This document shows, in pieces, positions 36,558-46,655 of a stretch of DNA of 64,000 bases; position 1 is the stretch's first letter; each line of letters begins with the position of its first letter. Made by a program: the position numbers and the translations under genes. Location: the NCBI GenBank assembly GCA_963969395.1, contig OZ017796.1, positions 8,062,501-8,126,500 on the forward strand, in the 5' to 3' direction. Below the pieces are notes generated by a model, which saw only the letters and a list, made by a program, of their open reading frames with translations, was not told the DNA's origin and did not search any database. The stretch is from Pseudoscleropodium purum (taxonomy: Eukaryota; Streptophyta; Bryopsida; Hypnales; Brachytheciaceae).

Positions 36558-38723
36558 TGTGAGCCCCGTGAATGTCACGTGGGTCAAAATGAATTAGAAA
36601 AGTGGATTTGAAAGAACCCCTATGCTTATGAGTTAATGTTCTAAAAATCCTAGAAGTTTTATAAACACTTCATATTGTTAGTTTTAGAGTCTAATTAGGG
36701 TTTGAGTGTTGATTTAAAGGTTTGAGAGTAGTTCTGGCCCTAGAACCAAACATCGTAAAAACACTTCGTTAGATTCTATAAGGAATTTGGCCAAACAAAG
36801 TGCATGTGACAACATAGATTAAAATGAGTAGGGTTGGGATCAATCTAACTTCCCTAGTATTATAGAAGCTCATAGTAGAAGACTAGATAAAAATTGCAAT
36901 TCAAATGTGAAAGTTGAAAATTTGCCATCATGTGTGACTTTGCAGACCAAATCCACGAATATTATATGTAGGTGGTTGTTGTAAGAAAAAATACATTTTT
37001 AATATAAAAACATGCCAAGAGTGTAAAGGTGAAGCTAGACTGCCAAGATTTCCTTGTATGAAAATGATTCCTCCCGAAGGAATTAAAATCAAAAAAAGTA
37101 AATTTATTTCTCTTATGAAAAGTGCAAGTTGGATTTGAAACTTTGCATAGAGGATTTGAGGAATTTTTAAAATTTATCCAAAAAGTTTCATAATTTTTCA
37201 AATTACAAAACATGATTCTATGGGAAGTCAACCAATATGACCAAGGATGGAAAAATTCATAGAAATTCATCTCATGATGGTAAAATCCTACTAAAAATTA
37301 GGATAATATGTTTAAGTTTAAATAAGAGTCTAATCAAGTTTTGCAACATTCCAACAATGGCACTTACCCAAACTGGAGGCGCCAATGGATTTTAATGGAA
37401 TTTTAAAACATTCCGCAAGTTTACCATCAAACCCCAAGCATATGAAGGCCAAATTGAGTCATCTTGAACTCTATTCATACTTTCTTGGACCTTCAAGACA
37501 ACCTTGTCTAGTCAAAATTAACAAAAAACATGAACTCCAAAACTTAGGATTTTCACCTTTTCCATTAAGATGAAAAACATTGTTTTTTTGTAAGGAGTTT
37601 TGAATTGAAAGTTGAAGGATAAGGGTCTTTAGACTAATTTGGATCTTTTAAAGCCAATGGCACAATCCATTTCTCATTTGGAGTTTTCCTTCAAAAGATA
37701 TAGGATAATCAATGGTAGGATAGAATTAGGTGAAGTAAAAGTTTGTATTAGTAGTTTTTGATTTACTTAGTTAATAGTTAGAGTAAAAGGAGGAGGCAGA
37801 GGTCCTTGGAATTGTATAAAGGGGCTCTCACCAACTTCCTTTGCACCCCTTTTTTTTTTAATATTATTCACTTGGTTTTGAGACCAAGCCACTTTGTGTT
37901 CGGCCAATTTGTGGCCGTGTGTTGGAGTTTTGGCTATTTTGCCCAAAACTCTTGTTTTAATTCATGCGTAGAAGCTTTGGTTCTAAATATTGTCTTGGAA
38001 GATCTTGGTGTTCTTTTTTGAGTCTATTTCAAAAGATGTGAAGGTCCCTTTGAAATGCTTGCTAACCCTTATGTTTTTGAGTCATTCTTGAAATCTTTGT
38101 TGGTTTTTGAGTCTTTTGTACTAACTCCAAGGACATTCAAGTTGAATTCTAGTGATATTGTTAGTTTAAATACCTTGGAGCTTGCTTGTTGGTGGTTTAA
38201 GTGGAGTCTATACACTAACAATTCTCTACTAAGTTTTTTTGTGTGAGATTTCACGACCTTGTTGTAGAAAATCCTTCGGGGATCTATATGTGAAAGAATA
38301 CATGGTCCAAATGGAATTTTTATTGTCTTTAGAGAAACTTTGAGTAGGATTCAAAGTTCTCAAAGTTCTCAAAGTCTTTGTTGTAGTCATTTACCATCTT
38401 CTTTTTAGGAATTTGAAGTTAGTCCTCAAATACGGTGAAGTTAGTACCAAAATTTTAACGTTGATGCTAACATTATACTTTAAAGTATTGGAAAATTGAA
38501 GGTAACCTCTCTAATACGGCAAAGCTTTTGTCCTAGATAGAATTTTTCAAATTCCTTTTGAAACAAAGACATTTCTTTGTGTTTTAAAATTCAAGCCTAA
38601 ATCCTTTGAACGGTGAAGCTTCGTCCTTGGATAAAACTTTTGATCTTTGTTTTGCTAAAAAAAGATTTCCATTAGGAGACTCCGGTGTTAGTTTTAATTC
38701 CAAATTTTGGAACTAAAAAAACA
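36558..38723 (+). repeat. Probable 5' LTR of a Gypsy-type retrotransposon
   Basis: The proposed start TGTGAGCCCCGTGAATG resembles Gypsy LTR starts and contains an imperfect palindrome CCCGTGA/TCACGTGGG. A TATAAAG box at 37815-37821 sits where U3/R would join, and the stretch ends with AACA a few bases before a primer-site-like sequence. The second LTR and the coding region are not in the window, so length (about 2.2 kb) and exact ends are inferred. Confidence 0.35.
37815..37821 (+). promoter_or_regulatory. TATA box of the putative LTR
   Basis: TATAAAG in the context ATTGTATAAAGGGG, followed by a pyrimidine-containing initiator region; a good match to plant TATA boxes. Confidence 0.4.
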
Positions 38724-38729
38724 AAAAAT

Positions 38730-38744
38730 TGGCGAGCAACGGCC
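38730..38744 (+). other. Putative Gypsy primer-binding site
   Basis: TGGCGAGCAACGGCC begins with TGG, as expected for pairing with a tRNA 3' CCA end, and resembles the TTGGCG... sites of plant Gypsy elements. The matching tRNA was not identified. Confidence 0.35.
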
Positions 38745-38886
38745 AAGGAGTTTAGAAGTCCAAATCAATGAATTTAAAAATCTTTGGAACAAGCCAACCA
38801 ACAATCACCTCCAACCACCTAGCAATCACCTCTGGCCAGCTAGGTCGAAGGGACCTCAGCCAACAAGTCACGAGGTCGAACCACAA
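38745..38886 (+). other. Gypsy leader interrupted by the CACTA insertion
   Basis: About 140 bp rich in CAACCACCT-like words, as in untranslated retrotransposon leaders, cut off at 38887 by the CACTA terminus. Confidence 0.3.
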
Positions 38887-39045
38887 CACTATTAGGAAAA
38901 AGGGTTTCAAATGACAAAAGTTTAACAGAAATTTGGCTCCAATGACAACAACCGGAAATTGCAAAGTTTTTCTGTCAAAATTAGATGAACTTGTCAACTT
39001 TTTGTCGAATTTGTGTCAATCACACTAAAGATTGGGACTTGTCAA
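38887..39045 (+). repeat. CACTA terminal repeat and subterminal TGTCA motifs
   Basis: After the terminus, TGTCA or its complement TGACA occurs at least six times, plus one TGTCG variant, within about 140 bp (TGACAAA, TGACAAC, TGTCAAA, TGTCAAC, TGTCAAT twice). Clustered short subterminal motifs are the binding sites of the accessory TNPA-type protein in known CACTA elements; that role here is inferred. Confidence 0.6.
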
Positions 39046-42000
39046 TTACTTTTTCACGTACTCAAGCATGGAGAGCTAAACAACTTTTCCACAAAATGCA
39101 TACACATTATACACAATAATTTGGTTGCGTTCAAATTGGAATGGATTCATCGACATGTCTCTAATTGACGAACTCATTCACCCTCTAGTGAATGTAACAC
39201 TACCTTTGCATGCCATCACATTTTCTTCTTCATGTGAACTACTTACAAAAAATGCATAGCATATTCTTCCAATTTAGACTACTGAATGCATGCATTTGTG
39301 GCTGAACAAAAAAAGCATGCAACTAGCATCATCAACTAAGTACTTTGAGGATTAAGGGAGTGTGCATTGTAGTCGCTTGTTAGGAAACTTCATCCATGTT
39401 CACCAATATAGAAGTTCAAAACAGTGAAAACACTGCCACCTTTATCTTTTTTGTTAACAAAATGACCAACACAATAGCTACAAAACATATATATTCTACA
39501 ATATGGATTCAAATCTTGAAATTAAGAGAAGACTTGCATCTTTACATTTTATTTTCAAAGCACTGAAACTTTGGAAACCAACATCACAACAGTCATAATG
39601 CATCCTCGCTACTGCCATCTACACTGTTGCTTTAGTCATCTGATCTTTGTGAAACTCTAATTCCATCTCTTCTTACAGATACGATATTGGCTATCTTTGA
39701 AACCTATGACACAAGTCATACATATACGCTTATTGTTCTTCTACCGATTCTACACTAACATGCTTAGAACTTTCCCAACAAAAATTACATTGTGAAGCTC
39801 TCACAGTCTTCTTGAAGCTCATAGCTTGGGGAGAACCTAACATACAAGGACCAAACACTACCATGAATATGCATTCAGTTAGAGTTTCTCTACTTCCCCT
39901 TTTTCTCAAATACTACGCATTCCTTGCCTTCAAAAGGTTTTTTGTGCAACTTACATTGTTTACTTTGCTCATTGAACTCAAAGTCCTCTATCTGAGCTTG
40001 CAATCCCACTGTAAAGGCAACTTCTGATGTACGCAGGGTGCATTGCATATTTCTTTCAAAGACAATTGTTTTCCTCAACGCAAGCTTCCATGCATGCTAT
40101 TGATTCCCTCTACCTTAGAATGGAGTATATGCCTACTTCATTGAGTCTCGGAACTACATACAACAATTAAGTTTCAGTAATGGCATTCCTTTCTTAGTTG
40201 AGGTCCTACGCCTATGACTTGCACATGATGGTCCCCATAGAAAAAAGAATGTGGTCAGTCAACAAGCAACCAAGAGAATTGCTTCTGGGTAAGAAACTAC
40301 TATTGCGCACTAATGATGTCAAAGTGCATTGCACTATGAGATTTTTTTGTTTACAAATGAAACATAATTCACAAAGTCAGGCACTAGAATCTGAACTACT
40401 TTGACTAAGAATTAATTCTTCTCCTCCCTTATTCACAGATATGCAACATTATAATTTGTGATAATTCAATTTTTCACTTGAATACGCATTATTTGTCTTC
40501 CATTAGTTGCACATATGGAGCACACTCATTATTGAACATATGCATACACTATGACAAAATTCAAGGGATCATTTGCATTCCCATCCACTCAATTACTTTA
40601 AGGTAATCATCACAAATAGAGTAATAGCTGCCATTCTTGAGTTTCCTTCACTTGTTCGGAAGCCATTGACAAAAACAATGAACTAGAAAATTATAAAGTA
40701 AGTTCTGCCTTACTTTGGAGTTTCCAAGACATCCTACAAAAAATTGTATTATTCTTTAACATTGTAGGAATATTGAACTATGCTGTGACACGCTACTATG
40801 ATAAGAATTCACTGATGAGGGCAACAACTTCTTCCTAACTAGAAGTAAGGACCAGAAGATGAATGCTAGTCACTGCATTATATACAAAGGAGAGAATTTG
40901 CACTGGGTAAAGACATGGACGCAATACCTTCCACACTGACTTCATGCACGTCATGCACTCTTTTCCATTCCCATCCTCTAACTGTCTACAAACAAAAGGC
41001 TGCCTTACAATAAGTCATGTAGGCAAAAAAAATTCAATGAGAACATTAACTAAATTGGAAAAAAAGCATGCACGTACTCTTCTCTAATAACAATGAATAG
41101 TCCACTTGCTCTCATAATCTCATGCTTCACTGTTACCATCATTAGAATCAAACGTACCCATTTTCAGTTCGAAACTCGTTAGTAGTTATACACTTTTGTC
41201 AGCACCGTTTGTTCCTTGACTTCCTTCACATTGTCTTCCATAACCCACACAGAACTTCATCACTACAACTTCTTCATTTGAAGTTGGATGCTGAATAATT
41301 TTAATTTCTAGACCTGCACACTAGTGTTCCTTATAGTCCATAAAAGATATCCAAGTTTCTTGTTTCCAAGTATTCCTTCCACCATCCACATTAGAGCATC
41401 CCTATTTTAGCACCGAATTTGACATCTACTCGAGTATAATCTCCCTGAGCTCGTACTTGCTGGTCCTAGAACTTCTCCAACTATATACATAGTTGCATCT
41501 TCAGACGTCCTTTAATCATGTACATCTTATAGAAATGTATGAGATGGTTTAAAATGACAAACATTATCAAACATGACATATGACTCCTTCCACTACAAGC
41601 CTACTCAGTCTTCACTTCTAAAAACACACTTTCTTGCACATCCACATTGCAAGTATGTCGATTTCAACGTCCATTGCTTTGTCCCTTGAGAGGTCTTTCC
41701 TAAAGACCATGAGAAGATCTTCTTTTGTATCGCTTGTGAGTTTCCATACCTACATTGTACTTTCCATTCTTTTTTTTGTCTTCATCCTTCTGATAATTGC
41801 TTCTTGCTTTTCTACTTTGCAGACTTTATTTCCTTGTTTTGTCATTGCACACAGAAACATGTTGCATAAAAGGGTTTGACTTCAATATGCAAATAGTAGA
41901 TAGCATTCAAATGTTCACATAGATGTCACCTTCCAAGGCAACATCATAGATGTATCTTTCTGCTCTGGTTGGAGTGATTACGCTATCTCCCACAACGTGT

Positions 42001-42549
42001 ACGAAGGAAATTAGTTGTGGTTTGATTTGGTTGATACATCTTCATTCATCGTCTCGCATGTCATCTCCATTCAAATTATGACACCATTGATGCCACTAGA
42101 GGAAGTCTACAGCAATGAAACCTAATTCTCAATTAGTCCTCGGTTCATGGTGGCACAGCTCATAGTCTTCTCACTAGTCCTCAACTGGATACGAGGACAC
42201 TTATTGAGGGTCCTTCTACTCCAACGACTGCTGTTGTGAGCTTTTGCACAAAATTCTGTGTTGACAACAAAAATTGCAGAGAACAACCCGAACATGTATT
42301 CACACTTCAAGCAGTTATAAAGGAGCTCGTGAAGCTTCTTGAAGTAAGCAAAGCAATTCAGTTTATGTTCAGTTATTGTCGCTACAACCCTTCTTCATAC
42401 TTCAACTACTCTATGACAATTACCCAAATTTTGCAATTTGATAGTGAGGTTTCCCTATTACTTTTGCGCTTTCAAAGTCTAAAGGTGGAACATTTTACAT
42501 AGTTTTTGGATAGAAAACCATTCTTTAAATTCAGTTTGAATGGATTTTT
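39046..42549. other. CACTA internal DNA, no supported gene
   Basis: Pyrimidine-rich DNA (many CTTC and ACA words). The frame at 42122-42310 (minus) may be part of an exon but has no recognised motif. Confidence 0.4.
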
Positions 42550-43738
42550 GTTAGTATCGCAGCACAGGGCAGGTCAATTCCCCATTATACTCACAAAAAT
42601 CGCTCTAGAGTATAACTAAGTGACTCTAAAGATCGAACCCACGAGATCCTGTGAAGTATCTAGCTCTATTAAGCAGTTAAGCTCAGTCAGTATCCCAATC
42701 TTACTTTCCGGTCCTAGATCTAGAACCAGAAATACTACCACACCGGATAACTATAGACCGGATTACTCCTTCTTCCGGTCCTACTAACTATCCGGTCCGT
42801 ACAAATACCCCAATCCCAGGATCTCACAACTTCCGATCCTGGAAATCCGTCCTGACCAATCCGGTCGGGATGGTCATCCTGTACCCGTAATCCTATCCGG
42901 TTTGGTTTTGCCTCTGTTTCACCATCAGAGGGGTCGCCGCTTAATTTTGAGAGTGGTAGGCTCACCACTCCTTCCGTGACTTATAGTGGCTGAAGACCCA
43001 CTGTCCTCCCTTCTAAACTCCTAAGCTAATCCGGATCCGGTTTGGTCCTTCACAACAACCCAGATAGCAATCCGGGTCGTAGGTCACACAAAGACCCCAC
43101 ACTCGACCCTCTCGTACTACAACGACCTTGATGCTACTTCCGATCCGTGCGAAGACAGGTGGTTACAAGTGCACCCGTCCGTTCCAACATCAACTTAAAG
43201 TTCTTCCGTTACCCAGATGGGTGGTGAGACCTCACAGGAGATCGGACACTCAACCGGATTTTCCACCCGGGAGTTCTAGCGCAGCTAAGGAATCCCTCCC
43301 TACCCGCCTAGCCTAACAACGGCTTTCTCACCCGGAATCTCAAACTCTAGACGTGCTGAGGAACTAAGTTCACTCCCAACTCTTCGGTACCTACTCACAT
43401 GCACCTAGGATCGGAAAATAAACACCAAGGGGAGAAATCACTTACAAACTAATTCGTACTATCCTAACTCCACATCATACAATCCTGTCGCGCTGGAGAG
43501 AGATACACAACGAAGAGAATAGAAAGGTACAAGAAGTTTGCAAAATGAACAACTCCTAGTTCCCATCTCAGGAACCGATTTATATACAAAGGGTAAAAAC
43601 CCTAAAAGCACAAAAAGGAGCGGAAAACCCGTGGGGGTCCGCCGCCACCTAAATCTAACTTTCCGGTCTAACCTAATACTGTTGAGCCGGATCCGGATCT
43701 GGATCCGCTCCTACTCCTAACTGAAATTAAAATCCTAT

Positions 43739-45397
43739 CTACCCTACAACTCTAGATCCTATCGTTGGGCTTCCGGTCTCCGGAACTAGCTCCTCGAAAA
43801 CTTCACTCAAATTCTGGACCCGTTCCCCCTCCGCAGGATTCGGTCCGGGTGGAGACTCCAGGTCGATGGTGATATCCGGTCTCGTGCCCGGAGTCCCAGT
43901 CCGTGCAGACTTCTTGGACTCAGGAGTCCAATCCTTCCTGTCCTTCGCCATAGTTGCATCCGGAAAGAGGTCCGGTAGTGAGATGTCCGAAAGGTGAATA
44001 CCTTTGTCGCACGTCGCTCCCGTCAGCTTCCGGCTGCTCTCCTCGATCCGGTCCGCTGCCTTCCGCCCCTCCACCATTGCCGTCTCCACCTGCTCGGCGA
44101 AGTCCGCGAGAATCCGGACCATCCGGGAACCGGATAGTTTCTTCTCTTCGTGGATCTTCTCGTCGAAGAGCTTCGCCTTGGCCGCTGCCGTTCCGGTCTC
44201 TCCCAGGACCGCCTTGATCTGCTCGGCCACCTTCCGAGTCTCCTCCGCCATCTCCCGAGCGGCCGTCACGTCTTCCTGATAGGCAAAAAGTGTTGCCTTC
44301 AGTTTATCTACCTCCTCCTGCAACCGGCGGATCTCGGCTTCCTGCTTCCGGGTCTCTTCCGGATTCGTGATGCATTGCGCCACTTGTTCCGCCAAGTTGC
44401 TGTCCGGTGCAGCACCCACCAACTTGCCGATTGCCGCAAGCGTCCTGTGCTTGACCTCCCAATCTGCCCTGATGTTGCAGAGGACGTTGATAAGACCGTT
44501 GAACGGATCTTGCATATCCGGATCTCCCCCGGAATTGGTCTTCTCGGCTTCCGGTTTCTCCTCCGGGGCCGGTTTGTCTTGACCGGGAGGCGTCCCGCGC
44601 TTGTGTGGAGGCGTCAGCTTCTGTCGCTTGATCGGCAGCATCGGCTCCTCCTCTTCCTCGCTGGACTCCCGGTCTGACCCGGAATCGGATTCCGCCTCGT
44701 CATCCGTCTCCGACTCCCCATACTTCAGGAGCACTTCCTGCGTCTTCCACGCCCTCTCCTCCGTATCGGTGAGGACTTGGTTCTCCCGATAGAGGTGGAA
44801 GAGGTAAGGGCACACTGGAGTGGCCCTTTTCTTCCCAACCCTACTAACAAGCTGGGCCACGAGATCGGAAATGATCCGTGCCCAATCCACTTTCCGGGTA
44901 CCACTGAGGGCACCGAAAATGGTGTTGCCGAGGGTGATCGTCACCCTGGTCGGCTTTTCCGGGTGAAGAACCGGAACCAGGAATTGCAGGAGCCGACGGT
45001 GTCGGTCATCCAAGCAATCCTCGACCGCGTATCCGTCCTTCGGGTTGACGGCTCCCTTGAACTTCCCTCGGACAAACTCATCCTTCCGGCTCGCCATTCC
45101 CAAACCTCCTGCCCGTAAACCGTAAACCGCTCTCCACATCCCCTCGTTCCAGCTGACGGGAGCTCCCCTCACGGTGTTGTCAAATTGGTTGGACAACTTT
45201 CCGAGGAGCTCCTTGACCATTCTCTCCTCCCTAAAACCCCAAGGTTTCTCGGCAAACCCTACGCAACCCATGGATTTGAGATCATCCATGAGTTCAGCCT
45301 TTTCCGGCTCTGTGGAGGGAATAACCGGAATGACTTTCCGGAGCTTCACCTCGCCTCCAGAGGGACTCGCTTGTCTCGACCTACGTAGCTGAGGCAT
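43739..45397 (-). CDS. Plant transposon-type protein with acidic tract, basic nuclear signal and coiled coil
   Basis: This 552-codon frame starts at the ATG at 45397 (a GTG two codons earlier also opens it), about 180 bp after a TATA box. Residues about 85-225 form a globular domain with GLGMASRKDEFVRG, LGNTIFGALSG and PYLFHLY. This resembles the uncharacterised domain of 'putative plant transposon protein' ORFs, a family assignment I make from memory only. Residues about 229-252 are almost all Asp/Glu/Ser, followed by a basic KRQK...HKR patch (likely nuclear signal). A Pro/Glu/Lys-rich linker comes next, then a coiled coil at about 345-405. No catalytic triad, zinc finger or RT motif is visible, so a gag-like or accessory role is more likely than an enzyme. 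The frame has no breaks, and its high GC at third positions contrasts with the AT-rich surroundings. Confidence 0.65.
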   Translation of the reverse strand: MPQLRRSRQASPSGGEVKLRKVIPVIPSTEPEKAELMDDLKSMGCVGFAEKPWGFREERMVKELLGKLSNQFDNTVRGAPVSWNEGMWRAVYGLRAGGLGMASRKDEFVRGKFKGAVNPKDGYAVEDCLDDRHRRLLQFLVPVLHPEKPTRVTITLGNTIFGALSGTRKVDWARIISDLVAQLVSRVGKKRATPVCPYLFHLYRENQVLTDTEERAWKTQEVLLKYGESETDDEAESDSGSDRESSEEEEEPMLPIKRQKLTPPHKRGTPPGQDKPAPEEKPEAEKTNSGGDPDMQDPFNGLINVLCNIRADWEVKHRTLAAIGKLVGAAPDSNLAEQVAQCITNPEETRKQEAEIRRLQEEVDKLKATLFAYQEDVTAAREMAEETRKVAEQIKAVLGETGTAAAKAKLFDEKIHEEKKLSGSRMVRILADFAEQVETAMVEGRKAADRIEESSRKLTGATCDKGIHLSDISLPDLFPDATMAKDRKDWTPESKKSARTGTPGTRPDITIDLESPPGPNPAEGERVQNLSEVFEELVPETGSPTIGSRVVG

Positions 45398-45577
45398 TCC
45401 CACTCACATCTACCTCACTCTCTCCTAGCCGCACGTCCCGTTCCTCACTTCCTCTCTCCGATCTCAATCGGAATTAAAACGAACAGAACACAAATGCACA
45501 GACGCACAAACGACAAAAACTCAATCGTGCGCTCAAGGTCGAGTTTCTAAAAGGGGGTGCAACAGTGAAAGCTCCTC

Positions 45578-45585
45578 CTTTTATA
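45578..45585 (-). promoter_or_regulatory. TATA box for the 552-codon ORF
   Basis: On the minus strand the sequence is ACTATAAAAGGAGGAGC, a near-ideal plant TATA box. Transcription would start at about 45550, giving a leader of about 150 bases. Confidence 0.6.
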
Positions 45586-45863
45586 GTCCCTGGACCCTTT
45601 CCGGTTTGTCATCATGAATCCGGTTTACCATCATAATCCGGTTCATCATCATCATCCGGTCCTAGACCTAATCCGTGTTACATTCTGTTTCCGTCGTTAG
45701 TTACTTCTGACCGGATTAGATCCAAGAAGCCCACTACTTCACGTTCCGTGCTAATTCTGAGTTTTCCTTCCCCACCTAATCGGATCCGGTTAGCTAATTA
45801 CTAGTTTCCGTTCCTATTTGGGTGTATACTAAGAAAATCAAAATTCTAAGCTGCGACAGTTAG

Positions 45864-46386
45864 TACAATGTGGCTTATACTAAATAGAAAAAAACATATG
45901 GATTTGTTGAACCTACTTCTCCTTCACCTTCTTCATTGCTGTGTCTTTACTACAATTTGTCATGTACGTATCTTTGTTTTCCAACAATGTCTAACACCTT
46001 CTTTTCACGTACATCCACTTATAGTTGCAAAAATAGCATCCTCTCACCTTGGAAGTCTTCTGAAACCTTAACATACACATGAAGACAATTATGCTTTCAA
46101 TTTTTACAAAACTTCTTGACACACTAGTCTTTTCAGAGCAATTATAGACTTCCTTCCATCACAAATGATAGTCATGTCCACCACAATGAATGAGATCAAT
46201 AGGAAAAAGGACTTGTGGTGTCTTCATTTCTTTCATATGATAACTCATCCCCAGAAATAAATTATTAAACATGCACAAAACATTCCTGCAGACCTATTAC
46301 ATGCATTTCTTCCTAACACCTTCTGTGACGTTCAAAGGACTCTTGCCTAATATTGTCGCATACAATACTTCTGTTGTGCTGCTTTT
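45864..46386. other. CACTA internal DNA between nested elements
   Basis: No gene seen. The last 5 bases (CTTTT, 46382-46386) are the target duplication of the Copia element. Confidence 0.5.
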
Positions 46387-46641
46387 TGTTAGAGATTCTG
46401 TACATACTAGCGTAGACCATGTACAGTTAGCCTTAGGAGTAGCTTTAGACACTTAGTTAGTATTAGAGTCCATGGGTATTGCTCGTAGTCAAAGGCAGCC
46501 CAATGTAGTTAGTTATCCCACATGGTTTGGGGATAACTAGGAAAGGCTTCTAGCTTAAGTTGAGCCCACTCATGTGGCTTCGTATCGTTCTACCATCTAA
46601 GTAAAGCCTTTCTCTCATAACATAACTTTGTAATCTCAATA
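46387..46641 (+). repeat. 5' LTR of the Copia element
   Basis: 255 bp from TGTTAGAGATTC to TCTCAATA. It differs from the 3' LTR at four positions (all transitions), that is 1.6 %. A 10-bp inverted repeat (TAGTTATCCC / GGGATAACTA, about 46510-46539) can form a hairpin. The end is ATA rather than the usual CA. Confidence 0.93.
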
Positions 46642-46655
46642 GGTTATGGGCCCAC
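46642..46655 (+). other. Primer-binding site matching the anticodon region of initiator-Met tRNA
   Basis: GGTTATGGGCCCAC directly follows the LTR. It is complementary to GTGGGCCCATAACC, the anticodon stem-loop of plant initiator-Met tRNA, not to the tRNA 3' end. Drosophila copia uses exactly this kind of site, priming from a cleaved half of the tRNA; the same mechanism is inferred here. Confidence 0.85.

Larger units (their letters stand above)
42555..45858 (-). mobile_element. 3304-bp ORF-bearing element with 5-bp target duplication
   Basis: GTTAG flanks both sides (42550-42554 and 45859-45863). The ends are imperfect inverted repeats: TATCGCAGC at the left, and GCTGCGACA at the right, which reads TGTCGCAGC in reverse. 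On the minus strand it therefore starts TG and ends TA, like an LTR with one changed base. It holds one long minus-strand ORF with a TATA box upstream. It is much richer in G+C and in CCGG than the DNA it interrupts. I found no internal pair of long direct repeats, so it is either a very long solo LTR carrying an ORF or a short-TIR transposon. Confidence 0.7.

Noticed and set aside
43570..43580. GTATATAAAT on the minus strand as a second LTR promoter
   Set aside because: It lies after the ORF, and the surrounding sequence does not match the 45.6-kb side, so an LTR pair is not supported.
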